64,000 nucleotides of DNA, taken from NCBI RefSeq assembly GCF_032583975.1, contig NZ_JAWHTF010000004.1. One strand, given 5' to 3'. The stretch is from Gilvirhabdus luticola. GTDB taxonomy: Bacteria; Bacteroidota; Bacteroidia; Flavobacteriales; Flavobacteriaceae. Below, in pieces: positions 34,528 through 43,186 of the stretch (position 1 is the stretch's first letter; each line of letters begins with the position of its first letter). The notes below the pieces were generated by a model. That model saw only the letters and a program-made list of their open reading frames with translations, did no database searches and was not told where the DNA came from. A program made the translations under genes and the position numbers.

Positions 34528-35229
34528 TTAAAAAGAATGTTGCATTACTAATTGCAAATAATCATTTTTTATGCGACTTGTTTTTTCTTTCACCAACCCA
34601 AATTGAAATTTAATATTATCATTTAATACATAACCAAAGCCTAGAAAGGTTCTATTTCTATCAAATTGCTTTACAGTTCTGCCATTCCCTATATCTGTTT
34701 CACCATTAATAAACAATTCATTAAAAATAGATAAATAAAGGGCATTTGTTTCTAATTTGACTTTGTTTAAAGGCACATGGATAAATAGATTGTACCCAAA
34801 TCGCGTTCTGAAATTTTGATTTTGAATAAAACGCTGTTCATACCTAAATCTGTGTACAATGTGAAAAATCTTACCTAACCTGTGAGGAAATAAAATCTCC
34901 TGATAGATACGGTTTTCATTAAAATTCTCCGTGTCTAACCAAACTGGTTGAATCACAGCAAAGGCATAGCCCAAAATAAATCTAATATTTTTAGATTTTG
35001 GAGTATAAGTTAATCCTGAACGAACTAAAAATAAATTAAAATCTCCAAAAATCTCCCAATCTTGGTATTGCACGTCACCCTGAATACCAAAATTGCTTTC
35101 TTCGAATTTGTGATAATAGAAATAAATAATTCTTGCTCCTGTATTTTCTTCATTTTGAGAAAAAATTTGAGTGCTTAACATAAGTAAAAGGCCAACTAAA
35201 AATACGTTTGTATTCTTTAAATAGCTCAT
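34528..35229 (-). CDS. DUF2490 outer-membrane-barrel-like protein
   Basis: The product is 233 residues with a signal peptide (about 1-24, ending TQIFSQ). The rest is a series of amphipathic beta strands with aromatic girdles, ending in Phe (LQLVMQHSF) as expected for an outer-membrane barrel. The HRFRYEQRF and LRFILGYAF-like segments match DUF2490 proteins. The function is unknown. Its stop is a few bases upstream of menC on the same strand, and it is divergent from the hydroxylase gene at 35324. Confidence 0.82.
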   Translation of the reverse strand: MSYLKNTNVFLVGLLLMLSTQIFSQNEENTGARIIYFYYHKFEESNFGIQGDVQYQDWEIFGDFNLFLVRSGLTYTPKSKNIRFILGYAFAVIQPVWLDTENFNENRIYQEILFPHRLGKIFHIVHRFRYEQRFIQNQNFRTRFGYNLFIHVPLNKVKLETNALYLSIFNELFINGETDIGNGRTVKQFDRNRTFLGFGYVLNDNIKFQFGLVKEKTSRIKNDYLQLVMQHSF

Positions 35230-35295
35230 TCCTTGTTCGTTTTTTTAATGATTGTGGGCAATATAACTATGTTTATCGGTTTGAAAAAAAAGAAT

Positions 35296-35303
35296 TAATT
35301 TTG
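35296..35303 (+). promoter_or_regulatory. -7 promoter element of the hydroxylase gene
   Basis: TAATTTTG matches TAnnTTTG exactly and lies 20 bases before the ATG at 35324. A TTG at 35281 is closer than the usual -33 position, so the upstream element is uncertain. Confidence 0.55.
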
Positions 35304-35323
35304 TTAAGCTAATATCCCATTAA

Positions 35324-36229
35324 ATGCCTGATTTTCCAAATATCATTGTACTGGCCATTCCATTTTTTATAATTGCTATGTTGATAGAATTATTTGTTAC
35401 TACCAGAGAGAAGTTTAAAGAAACCAAAGGTTATGAGCCCAAAGATGCATTTGCTTCAATTGCAATGGGATTGGGTAATGTGTTTTTAGGTTTTTTGAGT
35501 AAAGCTATTGTTTTGGGAGCATTATTATTGGTTTATGAAAATTTCAGGATTTTCACTATTCCAATAGCTTGGTGGAGTTTTGTTCTATTGTTCTTTGCTG
35601 ATGATTTATCTTACTATTGGTTTCATCGTATCTCACATGAATGTAGACTATTTTGGGCATCACATGTAGTACACCATTCCTCTCAACATTATAATTTAAG
35701 TACAGCATTAAGACAAACTTGGTCCGGAGGATTTTATTCTTTTATTTTTTGGTTGTGGCTACCACTATTAGGCTTCCATCCTGCTATGATCATGTTACAA
35801 ATGTCTATTAGTTTATTGTATCAGTTCTGGATTCATACTGAAGCAATTGGCAAAATGCCAAGATGGTTTGAAGCTATTATGAATACGCCTTCACACCACC
35901 GCGTACATCATGGTCGTAATCCTTTGTATTTAGATAGAAACCATGCAGGTATTTTGATAATTTGGGATAAGTTATTTGGCACATTCCAGCCAGAACTGAA
36001 AGAGGAAAAAGTGATCTATGGCTTGGTGAAAAACATTAGTACCTATAACCCTGTAAAGATTGCCTTCATTGAATGGTATAATATGTTTAAGGATGCTTTT
36101 TCTGGTAAAAAATCTTTGAAAGACAGATTGTTATATATTACGAAGCCACCTGGTTGGAAACATGACGGTACAGGAAAAATTTCTGAAGATTTGAGAAAAG
36201 AGTGGTATAAAAGGATGAAAGAAAGTTAA
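35324..36229 (+). CDS. Sterol desaturase / fatty acid hydroxylase family protein
   Basis: The product is 301 residues, an integral membrane di-iron enzyme with about four helices. The eight-histidine signature is present: HRISHE, HVVHHSSQH and HRVHHG, with NHAG following. These enzymes hydroxylate or desaturate lipids, for example sterols, fatty acids or carotenoids; the substrate here is unknown. The C-terminus HDGTGKISEDLRKEW is echoed by a short remnant downstream at 36902-36946. Confidence 0.9.
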   Translation: MPDFPNIIVLAIPFFIIAMLIELFVTTREKFKETKGYEPKDAFASIAMGLGNVFLGFLSKAIVLGALLLVYENFRIFTIPIAWWSFVLLFFADDLSYYWFHRISHECRLFWASHVVHHSSQHYNLSTALRQTWSGGFYSFIFWLWLPLLGFHPAMIMLQMSISLLYQFWIHTEAIGKMPRWFEAIMNTPSHHRVHHGRNPLYLDRNHAGILIIWDKLFGTFQPELKEEKVIYGLVKNISTYNPVKIAFIEWYNMFKDAFSGKKSLKDRLLYITKPPGWKHDGTGKISEDLRKEWYKRMKES

Positions 36230-36260
36230 TAAGAGTTTTTCTACTAACATTTTAAGTCTT

Positions 36261-36286
36261 AAAAAAAACCCACCAATGGTGGGTTT
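36261..36286. terminator. Bidirectional terminator
   Basis: AAACCCACC (36266-36274) pairs with GGTGGGTTT (36278-36286) around AAT. A run of eight A bases precedes it, so on the minus strand it is a strong terminator for the gene ending at 36305. It can also serve the hydroxylase gene. Confidence 0.8.
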
Positions 36287-36304
36287 AGATTAAAATTATA
36301 ATTT

Positions 36305-36586
36305 TTATACAACGGATGATAATTCCTTAAAGCCTTCTTTAAATGAGGATTTAGCTGAATTCAAAGATGATTTAACTTCATCCCATTTTGTTTCAGCAGA
36401 GTTCTCAATACTATGATATTTTGATTTTAAATCTTCTTTTTTTGATTCTAAAGTTTTAATTGACTCATCATACTTATCTCTTGCACCATCTGCTATAGAT
36501 TCTTTTTTAGTATTCAACTGATCAATTTTTGATGACATATCATCGATGGTATTATTAATTTCTCTCTTTAGTTCTTCCTTGTTCAT
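36305..36586 (-). CDS. Small helical stress-response-like protein
   Basis: The product is 93 residues, wholly helical and charged, with repeated K/E/D heptads (SKIDQLNTKKESIADGARDKYDE). It ends in an amphipathic helix (SAKSSFKEGFKELSSVV). It resembles the sll1863-type small stress proteins. It is soluble and without a signal. It is monocistronic, with its own terminator downstream. Confidence 0.65.
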   Translation of the reverse strand: MNKEELKREINNTIDDMSSKIDQLNTKKESIADGARDKYDESIKTLESKKEDLKSKYHSIENSAETKWDEVKSSLNSAKSSFKEGFKELSSVV

Positions 36587-36901
36587 TTTTAATAATATTT
36601 TTAATTACGCCTACTCTATTAGATTTTCGGCTTTCTCTACTTATAGTATACCAAAAATGAAGGTAAATGCCAAATTATAAATGTTAAATATTAGTTAATA
36701 TAACTATGCTTAATTAATTTATTATCAATGTATTACGTCTTATAAATATCTAATTAAAATATAAATAATAATGAAACCTAATTTAAATCTTTTTTAGAGA
36801 TTTATACTGTTATTTTTCATCCACCATGACTAAAGCAAAATGATCCACACTAAATAAGCAGACCAAGCTACAGCATTTATTGACGGAAACGGTGAACTAA
36901 A
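36587..36901. other. AT-rich gap without a supported gene
   Basis: No open frame with coding character was found on either strand. The stretch from about 36600 to 36820 is very AT-rich and probably holds the promoter of the minus-strand helical-protein gene. The right end (about 36860-36901) has a short frame reading DQATAFIDGNGELK that may belong to the decayed remnant following it. Confidence 0.6.
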
Positions 36902-36946
36902 AAGATTAGCGATGATTTAAGACGAGAATGGTTGAATAAAAAATAA
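36902..36946 (+). pseudogene. Remnant of a second hydroxylase 3' end
   Basis: Fourteen codons and a stop read KISDDLRREWLNKK. The intact hydroxylase ends KISEDLRKEWYKRMKES 670 bases upstream. Just before it, in a frame displaced by one base, DGNGELK resembles HDGTG of the same tail. This is best explained by a decayed tandem copy. Confidence 0.55.
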
Positions 36947-36951
36947 CTTCA

Positions 36952-37452
36952 TTATTCTTGCGCTGGCGGAAAATGTCCCAACTGTTTTAATATAGTTAAA
37001 TTATCCCAAGTAATCCAGGTCTCTACAATCTTCCCGTTTTCCATTCGGTGAACCCCAGAAAAATCAAGTTCAGCAAATTTATTTGAAGGTGGAAACGGTC
37101 CCATTTGTCCGGTTTGTGTGCCTTTATAAACTGCGTAAAACGCTACCAAGTCACCTTCAGCAACCAATTTCTTTATTTCGAGATGTTGGTCGGGAATTAC
37201 CTGTCTGTCCTGACGTATAAACGCTTTAAAATCGTCTAACGAATTGACTACTAAATCTGGTGTCGCTTGACTATGCCTAACGTAGTTTTTAGCAATGTAC
37301 AAATCAAATTTATCATAATCACCATTACCAACAACCTCAAAAGCCTTGGTTACTATTTCTTTGTTTTGTTGTGCCAGTTCTATACTAGCATCATTACAAG
37401 ACATAAAACCCAATAGGGTTATGCATACGATGGTTAGAACTTTCGTTTTCAT
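36952..37452 (-). CDS. SnoaL/NTF2-like lipoprotein
   Basis: The product is 166 residues. It has a lipoprotein signal with lipobox LGFMSC (Cys 19), then a SnoaL-like polyketide-cyclase/ester-cyclase fold with AKNYVRHSQATPD, VAFYAVYKGTQTG and HRMENGKIVETWITWDNL. The fold binds small hydrophobic ligands, and many members are not enzymes. It starts 23 bases after the UPF0173 gene on the same strand and may be the last gene of the men-containing run. Confidence 0.82.
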   Translation of the reverse strand: MKTKVLTIVCITLLGFMSCNDASIELAQQNKEIVTKAFEVVGNGDYDKFDLYIAKNYVRHSQATPDLVVNSLDDFKAFIRQDRQVIPDQHLEIKKLVAEGDLVAFYAVYKGTQTGQMGPFPPSNKFAELDFSGVHRMENGKIVETWITWDNLTILKQLGHFPPAQE

Positions 37453-37475
37453 TTTTATAAATATTATGAATTAAT

Positions 37476-38153
37476 TTACAATTCCAAACTCTCTCCAATC
37501 TCTAAAAGCATAAGGTCTTTATCTTTATCAAAAAACTTACGCTTGGCTTCTTCATGATTTATCTCTATGTAACCAAAAGTGTCGTAATGATAACCCAATA
37601 TTTTGTCACATTCTACAAAATCGCTAGCAATGATGGCGTCTTCAATGCCCATTGTAAAATTATCTCCAATGGGTAAAATAGCTAAATCTAATTTGGTTTG
37701 CATTGGTATTAACTTCATATCCATTGTTAAAGCAGTGTCACCGGCTATATATATATTTTTATGTTCTCCTTCTATGACAAAACCTCCTGGTTGTCCTCCA
37801 TAATTTCCATCAGGAAATGAAGATGTATGAATAGCGTTTACATACTTTAAATTTCCAAATTCAAAATCCCATTGACCACCATGATTCATTGGGTGATATT
37901 CAAAACCCTTATTACCAAAATGAGAAGCTATTTCATAATTAGAAACGATAACAGCATTGGTGCGTTTTGCAATGGCTTCAACATCCAAAATATGATCTTG
38001 ATGAGCATGAGTTAACAATATATAATCGGCCTTTATTGTATCTAAATCGATGTGAGAAGCTTTTGTATTAGCCGTAATAAATGGGTCTACAAGAATATGA
38101 ACGCCATTAACTTCTATACCTAATGAAGCGTGTCCGTAATATGTAATTTTCAT
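37476..38153 (-). CDS. UPF0173 metal-dependent hydrolase (MBL fold)
   Basis: The product is 225 residues and cytoplasmic. The N-terminus MKITYYGHASLGIEVNGVHILVDPF and the metal motif THAHQDH (about residues 48-54) are characteristic of UPF0173, with AGDTALTMDMK as the second metal segment and GYHYDTFG near the C-terminus. The substrate is unknown. It is positioned between menA and the SnoaL lipoprotein gene on the same strand. Confidence 0.92.
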   Translation of the reverse strand: MKITYYGHASLGIEVNGVHILVDPFITANTKASHIDLDTIKADYILLTHAHQDHILDVEAIAKRTNAVIVSNYEIASHFGNKGFEYHPMNHGGQWDFEFGNLKYVNAIHTSSFPDGNYGGQPGGFVIEGEHKNIYIAGDTALTMDMKLIPMQTKLDLAILPIGDNFTMGIEDAIIASDFVECDKILGYHYDTFGYIEINHEEAKRKFFDKDKDLMLLEIGESLEL

Positions 38154-38209
38154 TTTTAAACAAATTTATTTGCTCTTGAAATTACAAAAAAATAAGTAAA
38201 CTAAAACGT

Positions 38210-39112
38210 TTAAATCAACTGACCGACACCTAATAAAACTGAAAGTAATAACGTGGCTAGTGCCAGCTTTTTTAATTCTGCATCCAGGTCTCTGGGATTT
38301 TCGTTATTATAAACGGTCTTTAAATGCTTTATTAATGGAATATATGCCAGCATAAAAATTAAATTGAATACCGAAGTGTAATACAATATTCCAAAAATTG
38401 CAGACAATGCAATTGCAGTAGCTACCAAAAAGAAGTGATATGTTTTTGCTTTGGATCTTCCTAATTTCACAGGAATAGTGTTTTTATTCGAAGCCTTATC
38501 AGATTCAATATCTCGCATATTATTAAGATTTAAAACTGCAGTACTTAACAATCCAACGGAAAAAGCTGGCAAAAACACAACATGGTCTATTTGTCTAGAG
38601 TATAAAAAATAACAACCAATAACGCTAACCAGTCCAAAAAAAACAAATACAAAAAGATCTCCAAGCCCACGATATCCATACGCTTTTCTTCCCATAGTAT
38701 ATTTAATAGCTGCCAATATACAAATGAAACCTAAAGAGAAAAATATGATAGAGTAAGTAAAATGATTGATATTAAACGCAAAGAAAATAAGAAAAAATGC
38801 TAGCCCAATAGAAATTAAAATATTGACTTTAATCGCATTGTACATAGAGCTAGGAGATATTCTTCCACTTTGTACAGCACGCTCTGGACCAATTCTATTT
38901 TGGTTATCTGTTCCCTTGACACCATCGCCATAATCGTTAGCAAGATTTGATAATATCTGTAAGCTTAAGGTGGTTAGAATTGCAAAAATAAAAATGACCC
39001 AATCAAAAAAACCATTGTATTCTGCAAGACAAGACCCAACTATAATTCCAGAAACCGACAATGGTAAGGTACGTAAACGCATTGCCGAAATCCATAAAGA
39101 AAAATTACTCAT
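38210..39112 (-). CDS. menA: 1,4-Dihydroxy-2-naphthoate polyprenyltransferase
   Basis: The enzyme attaches the polyprenyl tail to DHNA in the membrane, giving demethylmenaquinone. The product is 300 residues with about eight membrane helices of the UbiA superfamily. Both Asp-rich motifs are visible: NDYGDGVKGTDNQNRIGPERAV and NNMRDIESDKASNKNT. It starts 12 bases after menB, so the two are cotranscribed. Confidence 0.94.
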   Translation of the reverse strand: MSNFSLWISAMRLRTLPLSVSGIIVGSCLAEYNGFFDWVIFIFAILTTLSLQILSNLANDYGDGVKGTDNQNRIGPERAVQSGRISPSSMYNAIKVNILISIGLAFFLIFFAFNINHFTYSIIFFSLGFICILAAIKYTMGRKAYGYRGLGDLFVFVFFGLVSVIGCYFLYSRQIDHVVFLPAFSVGLLSTAVLNLNNMRDIESDKASNKNTIPVKLGRSKAKTYHFFLVATAIALSAIFGILYYTSVFNLIFMLAYIPLIKHLKTVYNNENPRDLDAELKKLALATLLLSVLLGVGQLI

Positions 39113-39124
39113 TCAAATGTTGTT

Positions 39125-39964
39125 TTAGGGAATCCACTTTTTATCAAAATTGGGTTTACGCTTTTCAAGAAATGCATTACGTCCTTCTTTAGCCTCATCT
39201 GTCATATAAGCCAATCGAGTTGCTTCGCCTGCAAAAACTTGTTGCCCAACCATGCCATCGTCTGTAAGGTTCATGGCAAACTTTAGCATTTTTATAGAAA
39301 TAGGCGATTTTGCTAAAATCTCTTGTGCCCAATCATACGCCGTTTGTTCTAAATTTTCATGAGGGATGACTGCATTGACCATTCCCATTTCATAAGCATC
39401 TTGAGCTGAATAGTTTCTACCCAGAAAAAAGATTTCTCTAGCCTTTTTCTGCCCAACCATTTTAGCTAAATAGGCAGAACCATAACCACCATCAAAACTC
39501 GTAACATCCGCATCTGTCTGCTTAAAAATAGCGTGTTCTTTACTTGCCAAAGTAAGGTCGCAAACTACATGTAAACTATGACCACCACCAACTGCCCAAC
39601 CTGGTACTACAGCAATAACTGCTTTTGGCATAAAACGAATCAATCTTTGTACTTGTAGAATATTTAATCTGTGATAACCATCATCTCCAACATAGCCTTG
39701 ATGACCTCGAGCCTTTTGGTCTCCACCACTACAAAAACTCCAAACACCATCTTTTGTTGAAGGACCTTCTGCGGAAAGTAAAACCACACCAATATTCATA
39801 TCTTCATTGGCATCAGAAAATGCATCATAAAGTTCACTCGTTGTTTTTGGTCTAAACGCATTGCGAACATTGGGTCTATTGAATGCAATTCTAGCAACCC
39901 CATTACTTTTCTTATAGGTTATGTCTTCGTATTCTTTTACTATTTCCCAGTTTACACTACTCAT
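39125..39964 (-). CDS. menB: 1,4-Dihydroxy-2-naphthoyl-CoA synthase
   Basis: The enzyme closes the naphthoquinone ring of o-succinylbenzoyl-CoA. The product is 279 residues, a crotonase-fold hexamer, the usual length. It carries FCSGGDQKARGHQGYVGDDGYHRLN, the oxyanion-hole segment VPGWAVGGGHSLHVVCDLTLAS and the C-terminal KRKPNFDKKWIP typical of MenB. It lies upstream of menA with a 12-base gap. Confidence 0.96.
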   Translation of the reverse strand: MSSVNWEIVKEYEDITYKKSNGVARIAFNRPNVRNAFRPKTTSELYDAFSDANEDMNIGVVLLSAEGPSTKDGVWSFCSGGDQKARGHQGYVGDDGYHRLNILQVQRLIRFMPKAVIAVVPGWAVGGGHSLHVVCDLTLASKEHAIFKQTDADVTSFDGGYGSAYLAKMVGQKKAREIFFLGRNYSAQDAYEMGMVNAVIPHENLEQTAYDWAQEILAKSPISIKMLKFAMNLTDDGMVGQQVFAGEATRLAYMTDEAKEGRNAFLEKRKPNFDKKWIP

Positions 39965-40038
39965 TTATAATATTTTTACCAAAAATAAATTATTTTAAAT
40001 AAACACAGTCTAAGTATGATATGAAATCAAAATTTCAA

Positions 40039-40869
40039 CTAAACTAAATAGATACCATCTTCTTTAATGACAATTAACTTTTGCTTATAAAGTGAGCCAA
40101 CAGCTTTCTTAAAGCTTTTTTTACTCATTTCTAATACCGCTTTTATTTCATCTGGATTAGACTTATCTGTAAGATTAAAAAACCCACCATTATCTTGTAG
40201 TTCTTGCATGATTTTTTCAGCATTAGGCTCAATATTTCGATATCCTATTTGACCCAATGAAATATCCAATTTATTACCAGGTCTAATTTTCTTAACAATA
40301 CCTTTTAAATGGTCTCCAATTGACAAATCTCCAAAAATATTGTCATTATATATTAGACCCAAATGCTTTTTGTTTACAATAACATTCATACCGATATCTG
40401 AAGGATGTGATATAATAATATCCACTTCATCAAATTGCTTAACTGTGAGTTCTTTATTACTTAAAAACCTATTTGTTTTACTAGAAGCCACCAACCTATT
40501 GGTAATCTCATCAAGATAACAATGCACTAAATACCAACCTCCTTTTTTCATTTTGAAAGCCTGTTCTTTGAATGGGCAAAACAATTCTTTAACCATTCCC
40601 CAATCTAAAAAAGCACCATGCTTTGTAATGGCGTTACAACGCAATAAAGCAAAATCTCCTTTCATAATATATGGCTTATCCGTTACAGCAACCAAACGTT
40701 CTTCATTGTCTAAATACACAAAAACTTCAAGCTTATCCCAAATATTAAATTCTTTAGGTACATATCTGTTTGGAAGCAAAACCTCATTGTTTTCGCCATC
40801 ACCTAAAAACAACCCAGGATCTGTACTACGTAATATGGTAAGAGTATTATATTCGCCAATGTTTATCAT
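40039..40869 (-). CDS. CvfB-like S1 RNA-binding protein
   Basis: The product is 276 residues. It has tandem S1-like OB folds (DKPYIMKGDFALLRCNAITKHGAFLDWGM, DIGMNVIVNKKHLGLIYND, GIVKKIRPGNKLDISLGQ) and a C-terminal winged helix (NPDEIKAVLEMSKKSFKKAVGSLYKQ). This is the layout of the CvfB/YitL family of RNA-binding regulators. The gene is embedded in the men run between DUF2853 and menB, but no direct role in quinone synthesis is known to me. Confidence 0.88.
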   Translation of the reverse strand: MINIGEYNTLTILRSTDPGLFLGDGENNEVLLPNRYVPKEFNIWDKLEVFVYLDNEERLVAVTDKPYIMKGDFALLRCNAITKHGAFLDWGMVKELFCPFKEQAFKMKKGGWYLVHCYLDEITNRLVASSKTNRFLSNKELTVKQFDEVDIIISHPSDIGMNVIVNKKHLGLIYNDNIFGDLSIGDHLKGIVKKIRPGNKLDISLGQIGYRNIEPNAEKIMQELQDNGGFFNLTDKSNPDEIKAVLEMSKKSFKKAVGSLYKQKLIVIKEDGIYLV

Positions 40870-40902
40870 GCTGCAAATGTAGTGATATTACTTTGTAGAA
40901 AT

Positions 40903-40930
40903 AAAAAAAGCGTTGCAATTAAAGCAACGC
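40903..40930 (-). terminator. Terminator after the DUF2853 gene
   Basis: GCGTTGC (40910-40916) pairs with GCAACGC (40924-40930), loop AATTAAA. On the minus strand a T7 tract follows (40903-40909). It separates menI-menF-menD-DUF2853 from the CvfB-menB-menA part. Confidence 0.8.
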
Positions 40931-40956
40931 CTAAACTATAATTTTAAAAGATTCAA

Positions 40957-41295
40957 CTAGTAAGTTGATTCTTTATTAAAATGTTTCACTAATAAATAAT
41001 AAACAACTGCGCGATATTTATTTCGATTAGATTTACCATATCTATCCATGACAGAAGTTATAGCACTATCTAATTCTGAACTATCTTCTAATCCCAATTT
41101 TTTGATCAAGAAATTGTTTTTTACTGTTGCCAATTCAGATTCGTCAGAACCAGAAACAGTTTCAGAATCTGCATTGTAAATAGATGGTCCTAAACCAATG
41201 GTTACTTTGGTTAATAAATCCATGTCTACAGTAACATCAAATTTGTCTTTTAAATCTGCTGCATATTTTTCAATTAATTCAACTCGTTTATTCAT
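40957..41295 (-). CDS. DUF2853 family protein
   Basis: The product is 112 residues, small, helical and soluble. It begins MNKRVELIEKYAADLKDKF and ends SNRNKYRAVVYYLLVKHF, a pattern I recognise as DUF2853, whose function is unknown. It lies 79 bases after menD on the same strand and is followed by a terminator, so it ends that transcript. Confidence 0.82.
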   Translation of the reverse strand: MNKRVELIEKYAADLKDKFDVTVDMDLLTKVTIGLGPSIYNADSETVSGSDESELATVKNNFLIKKLGLEDSSELDSAITSVMDRYGKSNRNKYRAVVYYLLVKHFNKESTY

Positions 41296-41374
41296 TTTTC
41301 AATTTTTTATTTATTTGATACTAAAATTATATATTTTTTGAGACACATTAAAAATACAAAAGTCACTTTAACCA

Positions 41375-43135
41375 TTATTTAATGTAGTCGAAATATGTAA
41401 GTAACACTTCATCATTTACAGTTCTTGGTGTAAATATCTCTAATAGTTGAGGCCTTTTAGACTTATCAAAAAAAACATCTAATTGTTTTTGTAAATCTGA
41501 TTCATTTTCTGCTGAAGAATACTCAAAATCATACATTTCTGATAATTGCTTCGCAGTAAGGTTATGCTTGGTTTCAAAATACATGTCAAAATTATCACTG
41601 TCTTTATTACCAGGTAATATTCTAAAAATACCACCACCACCATTATTAATTAAAATAATTCTAAAATTCTTTGGTATATAATTATTCCACAATGCATTAC
41701 TGTCATAAAAAAAACTTAAATCACCCGTAATAAAAACTGTTTGCTTTGTGTTTTTTGTAGCAAAACCAATGGCTGTACTTGTGCATCCATCAATACCACT
41801 AGTGCCTCGATTGCAATACACATCAATAGTCTTTTTTAAGTTAAAAAGTTGCGTATATCTTATGGCAGAACTATTTCCAACCTGAAGTGAGGTGTTTTTA
41901 GGAATCGCTTTTAAAACAGCATTAAAGACTTTAAAATCACTGAATTGAATTTCATCCAGATACTTTAGGTGCTTTTCTTGCCTATGCTGCTTTACCTGTA
42001 TCCAGTAAGGTTTGTAATTACTTTTTTTAACATGTGTAAGCTCTGGTAAGAATTCTGAAAAGAACTGATTTGGTGTAATTTCAATATGCTTTTCTAAACA
42101 AAAAAATGTATCATTTGCTTTTTTGCTATCAACATGCCAATGTTGTTTAGGTTTGTAATTTCGAAGAAAGGCTTTTATTTTTTTCGACACGATCAAACCA
42201 CCAAAAGTCAATAAAATATCAGGTTGTAATTGCTTGAATTCACCATTGCTTAAAGGCGCGATTACCTTATCGATGCTTGGAAAAAACTCTTTATGATGGA
42301 AATTGGAAGTGGTTTCAGTAAATACAATAACACTATTATCGTTAGCCAGCTCCTCAATCCATTTTTGTTCAACACTATTTGGAGGAAGAACACCAACCAA
42401 GACCATTTTTTTTGAGGCGTCATTCCAGTCATCTAAACAGGCTTCTAGATCAACAGAATCCATTTTTTTTAGTTTTGATTCAACTTCAACAGGTTTTGGC
42501 ATTTCATAAAGCTTTTCAGTCACCTCATAAAGTGGCTCTTCGAACGGAATATTGATATGTACAGGACCTTTCTTATATATAGCCATATTTAATGCCATAT
42601 TGATCTCTTCTTCATTTTCTTCCTTTATTTCCTGTCTAATTCCTAAAAACCTTTCTAATTTATTTTCAATGTTTTTAATAATTGCTGGTTCATTATCATT
42701 TGTATTTTTTGGAATATTCTCTAAATTTTGTCTTAAACTAGCAGAATACAAAATATGATTCTTATAAACATTAGGTTGGTTTATAGTTTGACCATCTCCT
42801 ATTCCAATTAAATATTCAGACCTATCTGCCGATAATACCACCAAAGGAATATCGCTATAATATGCTTCCGCTATAGCCGGATAATAATTAAGTAATGCAC
42901 TTCCAGAAGTACATACCAACGCTACTGGTTGTTGTACTTTTTGTGCCATACCCAATGCGAAAAAAGCAGCACAGCGTTCATCAACAATACTATAGCAATT
43001 AAAATAATTGTGATTAGTAAAACCTATGGTTAAAGGTGCGCTTCTACTACCTGGAGAAATAACAATATTTTGAATGTTTTTTACTTTACAAAGCTGTATG
43101 ACAGTTTGTGCCAATGGAATTTTTGGATGTTGCAT
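41375..43135 (-). CDS. menD: SEPHCHC synthase (menaquinone synthesis)
   Basis: This ThDP-dependent enzyme joins isochorismate and 2-oxoglutarate. The product is 586 residues, of standard length. The N-terminal PYR domain has VISPGSRSAPLTIGF and the ThDP-activating Glu region in VDERCAAFFALGMAQ. The C-terminal PP domain has NRGTSGIDGCTSTAIGFA and the GDLSFFYDSNALWNN ThDP-binding motif. It follows menF with a 51-base gap on the same strand. Confidence 0.95.
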   Translation of the reverse strand: MQHPKIPLAQTVIQLCKVKNIQNIVISPGSRSAPLTIGFTNHNYFNCYSIVDERCAAFFALGMAQKVQQPVALVCTSGSALLNYYPAIAEAYYSDIPLVVLSADRSEYLIGIGDGQTINQPNVYKNHILYSASLRQNLENIPKNTNDNEPAIIKNIENKLERFLGIRQEIKEENEEEINMALNMAIYKKGPVHINIPFEEPLYEVTEKLYEMPKPVEVESKLKKMDSVDLEACLDDWNDASKKMVLVGVLPPNSVEQKWIEELANDNSVIVFTETTSNFHHKEFFPSIDKVIAPLSNGEFKQLQPDILLTFGGLIVSKKIKAFLRNYKPKQHWHVDSKKANDTFFCLEKHIEITPNQFFSEFLPELTHVKKSNYKPYWIQVKQHRQEKHLKYLDEIQFSDFKVFNAVLKAIPKNTSLQVGNSSAIRYTQLFNLKKTIDVYCNRGTSGIDGCTSTAIGFATKNTKQTVFITGDLSFFYDSNALWNNYIPKNFRIILINNGGGGIFRILPGNKDSDNFDMYFETKHNLTAKQLSEMYDFEYSSAENESDLQKQLDVFFDKSKRPQLLEIFTPRTVNDEVLLTYFDYIK

Positions 43136-43186
43136 GTAAGACCTAAAATCTGAAGTAAAAATAATAAATAGCCATACGATAAAAAA

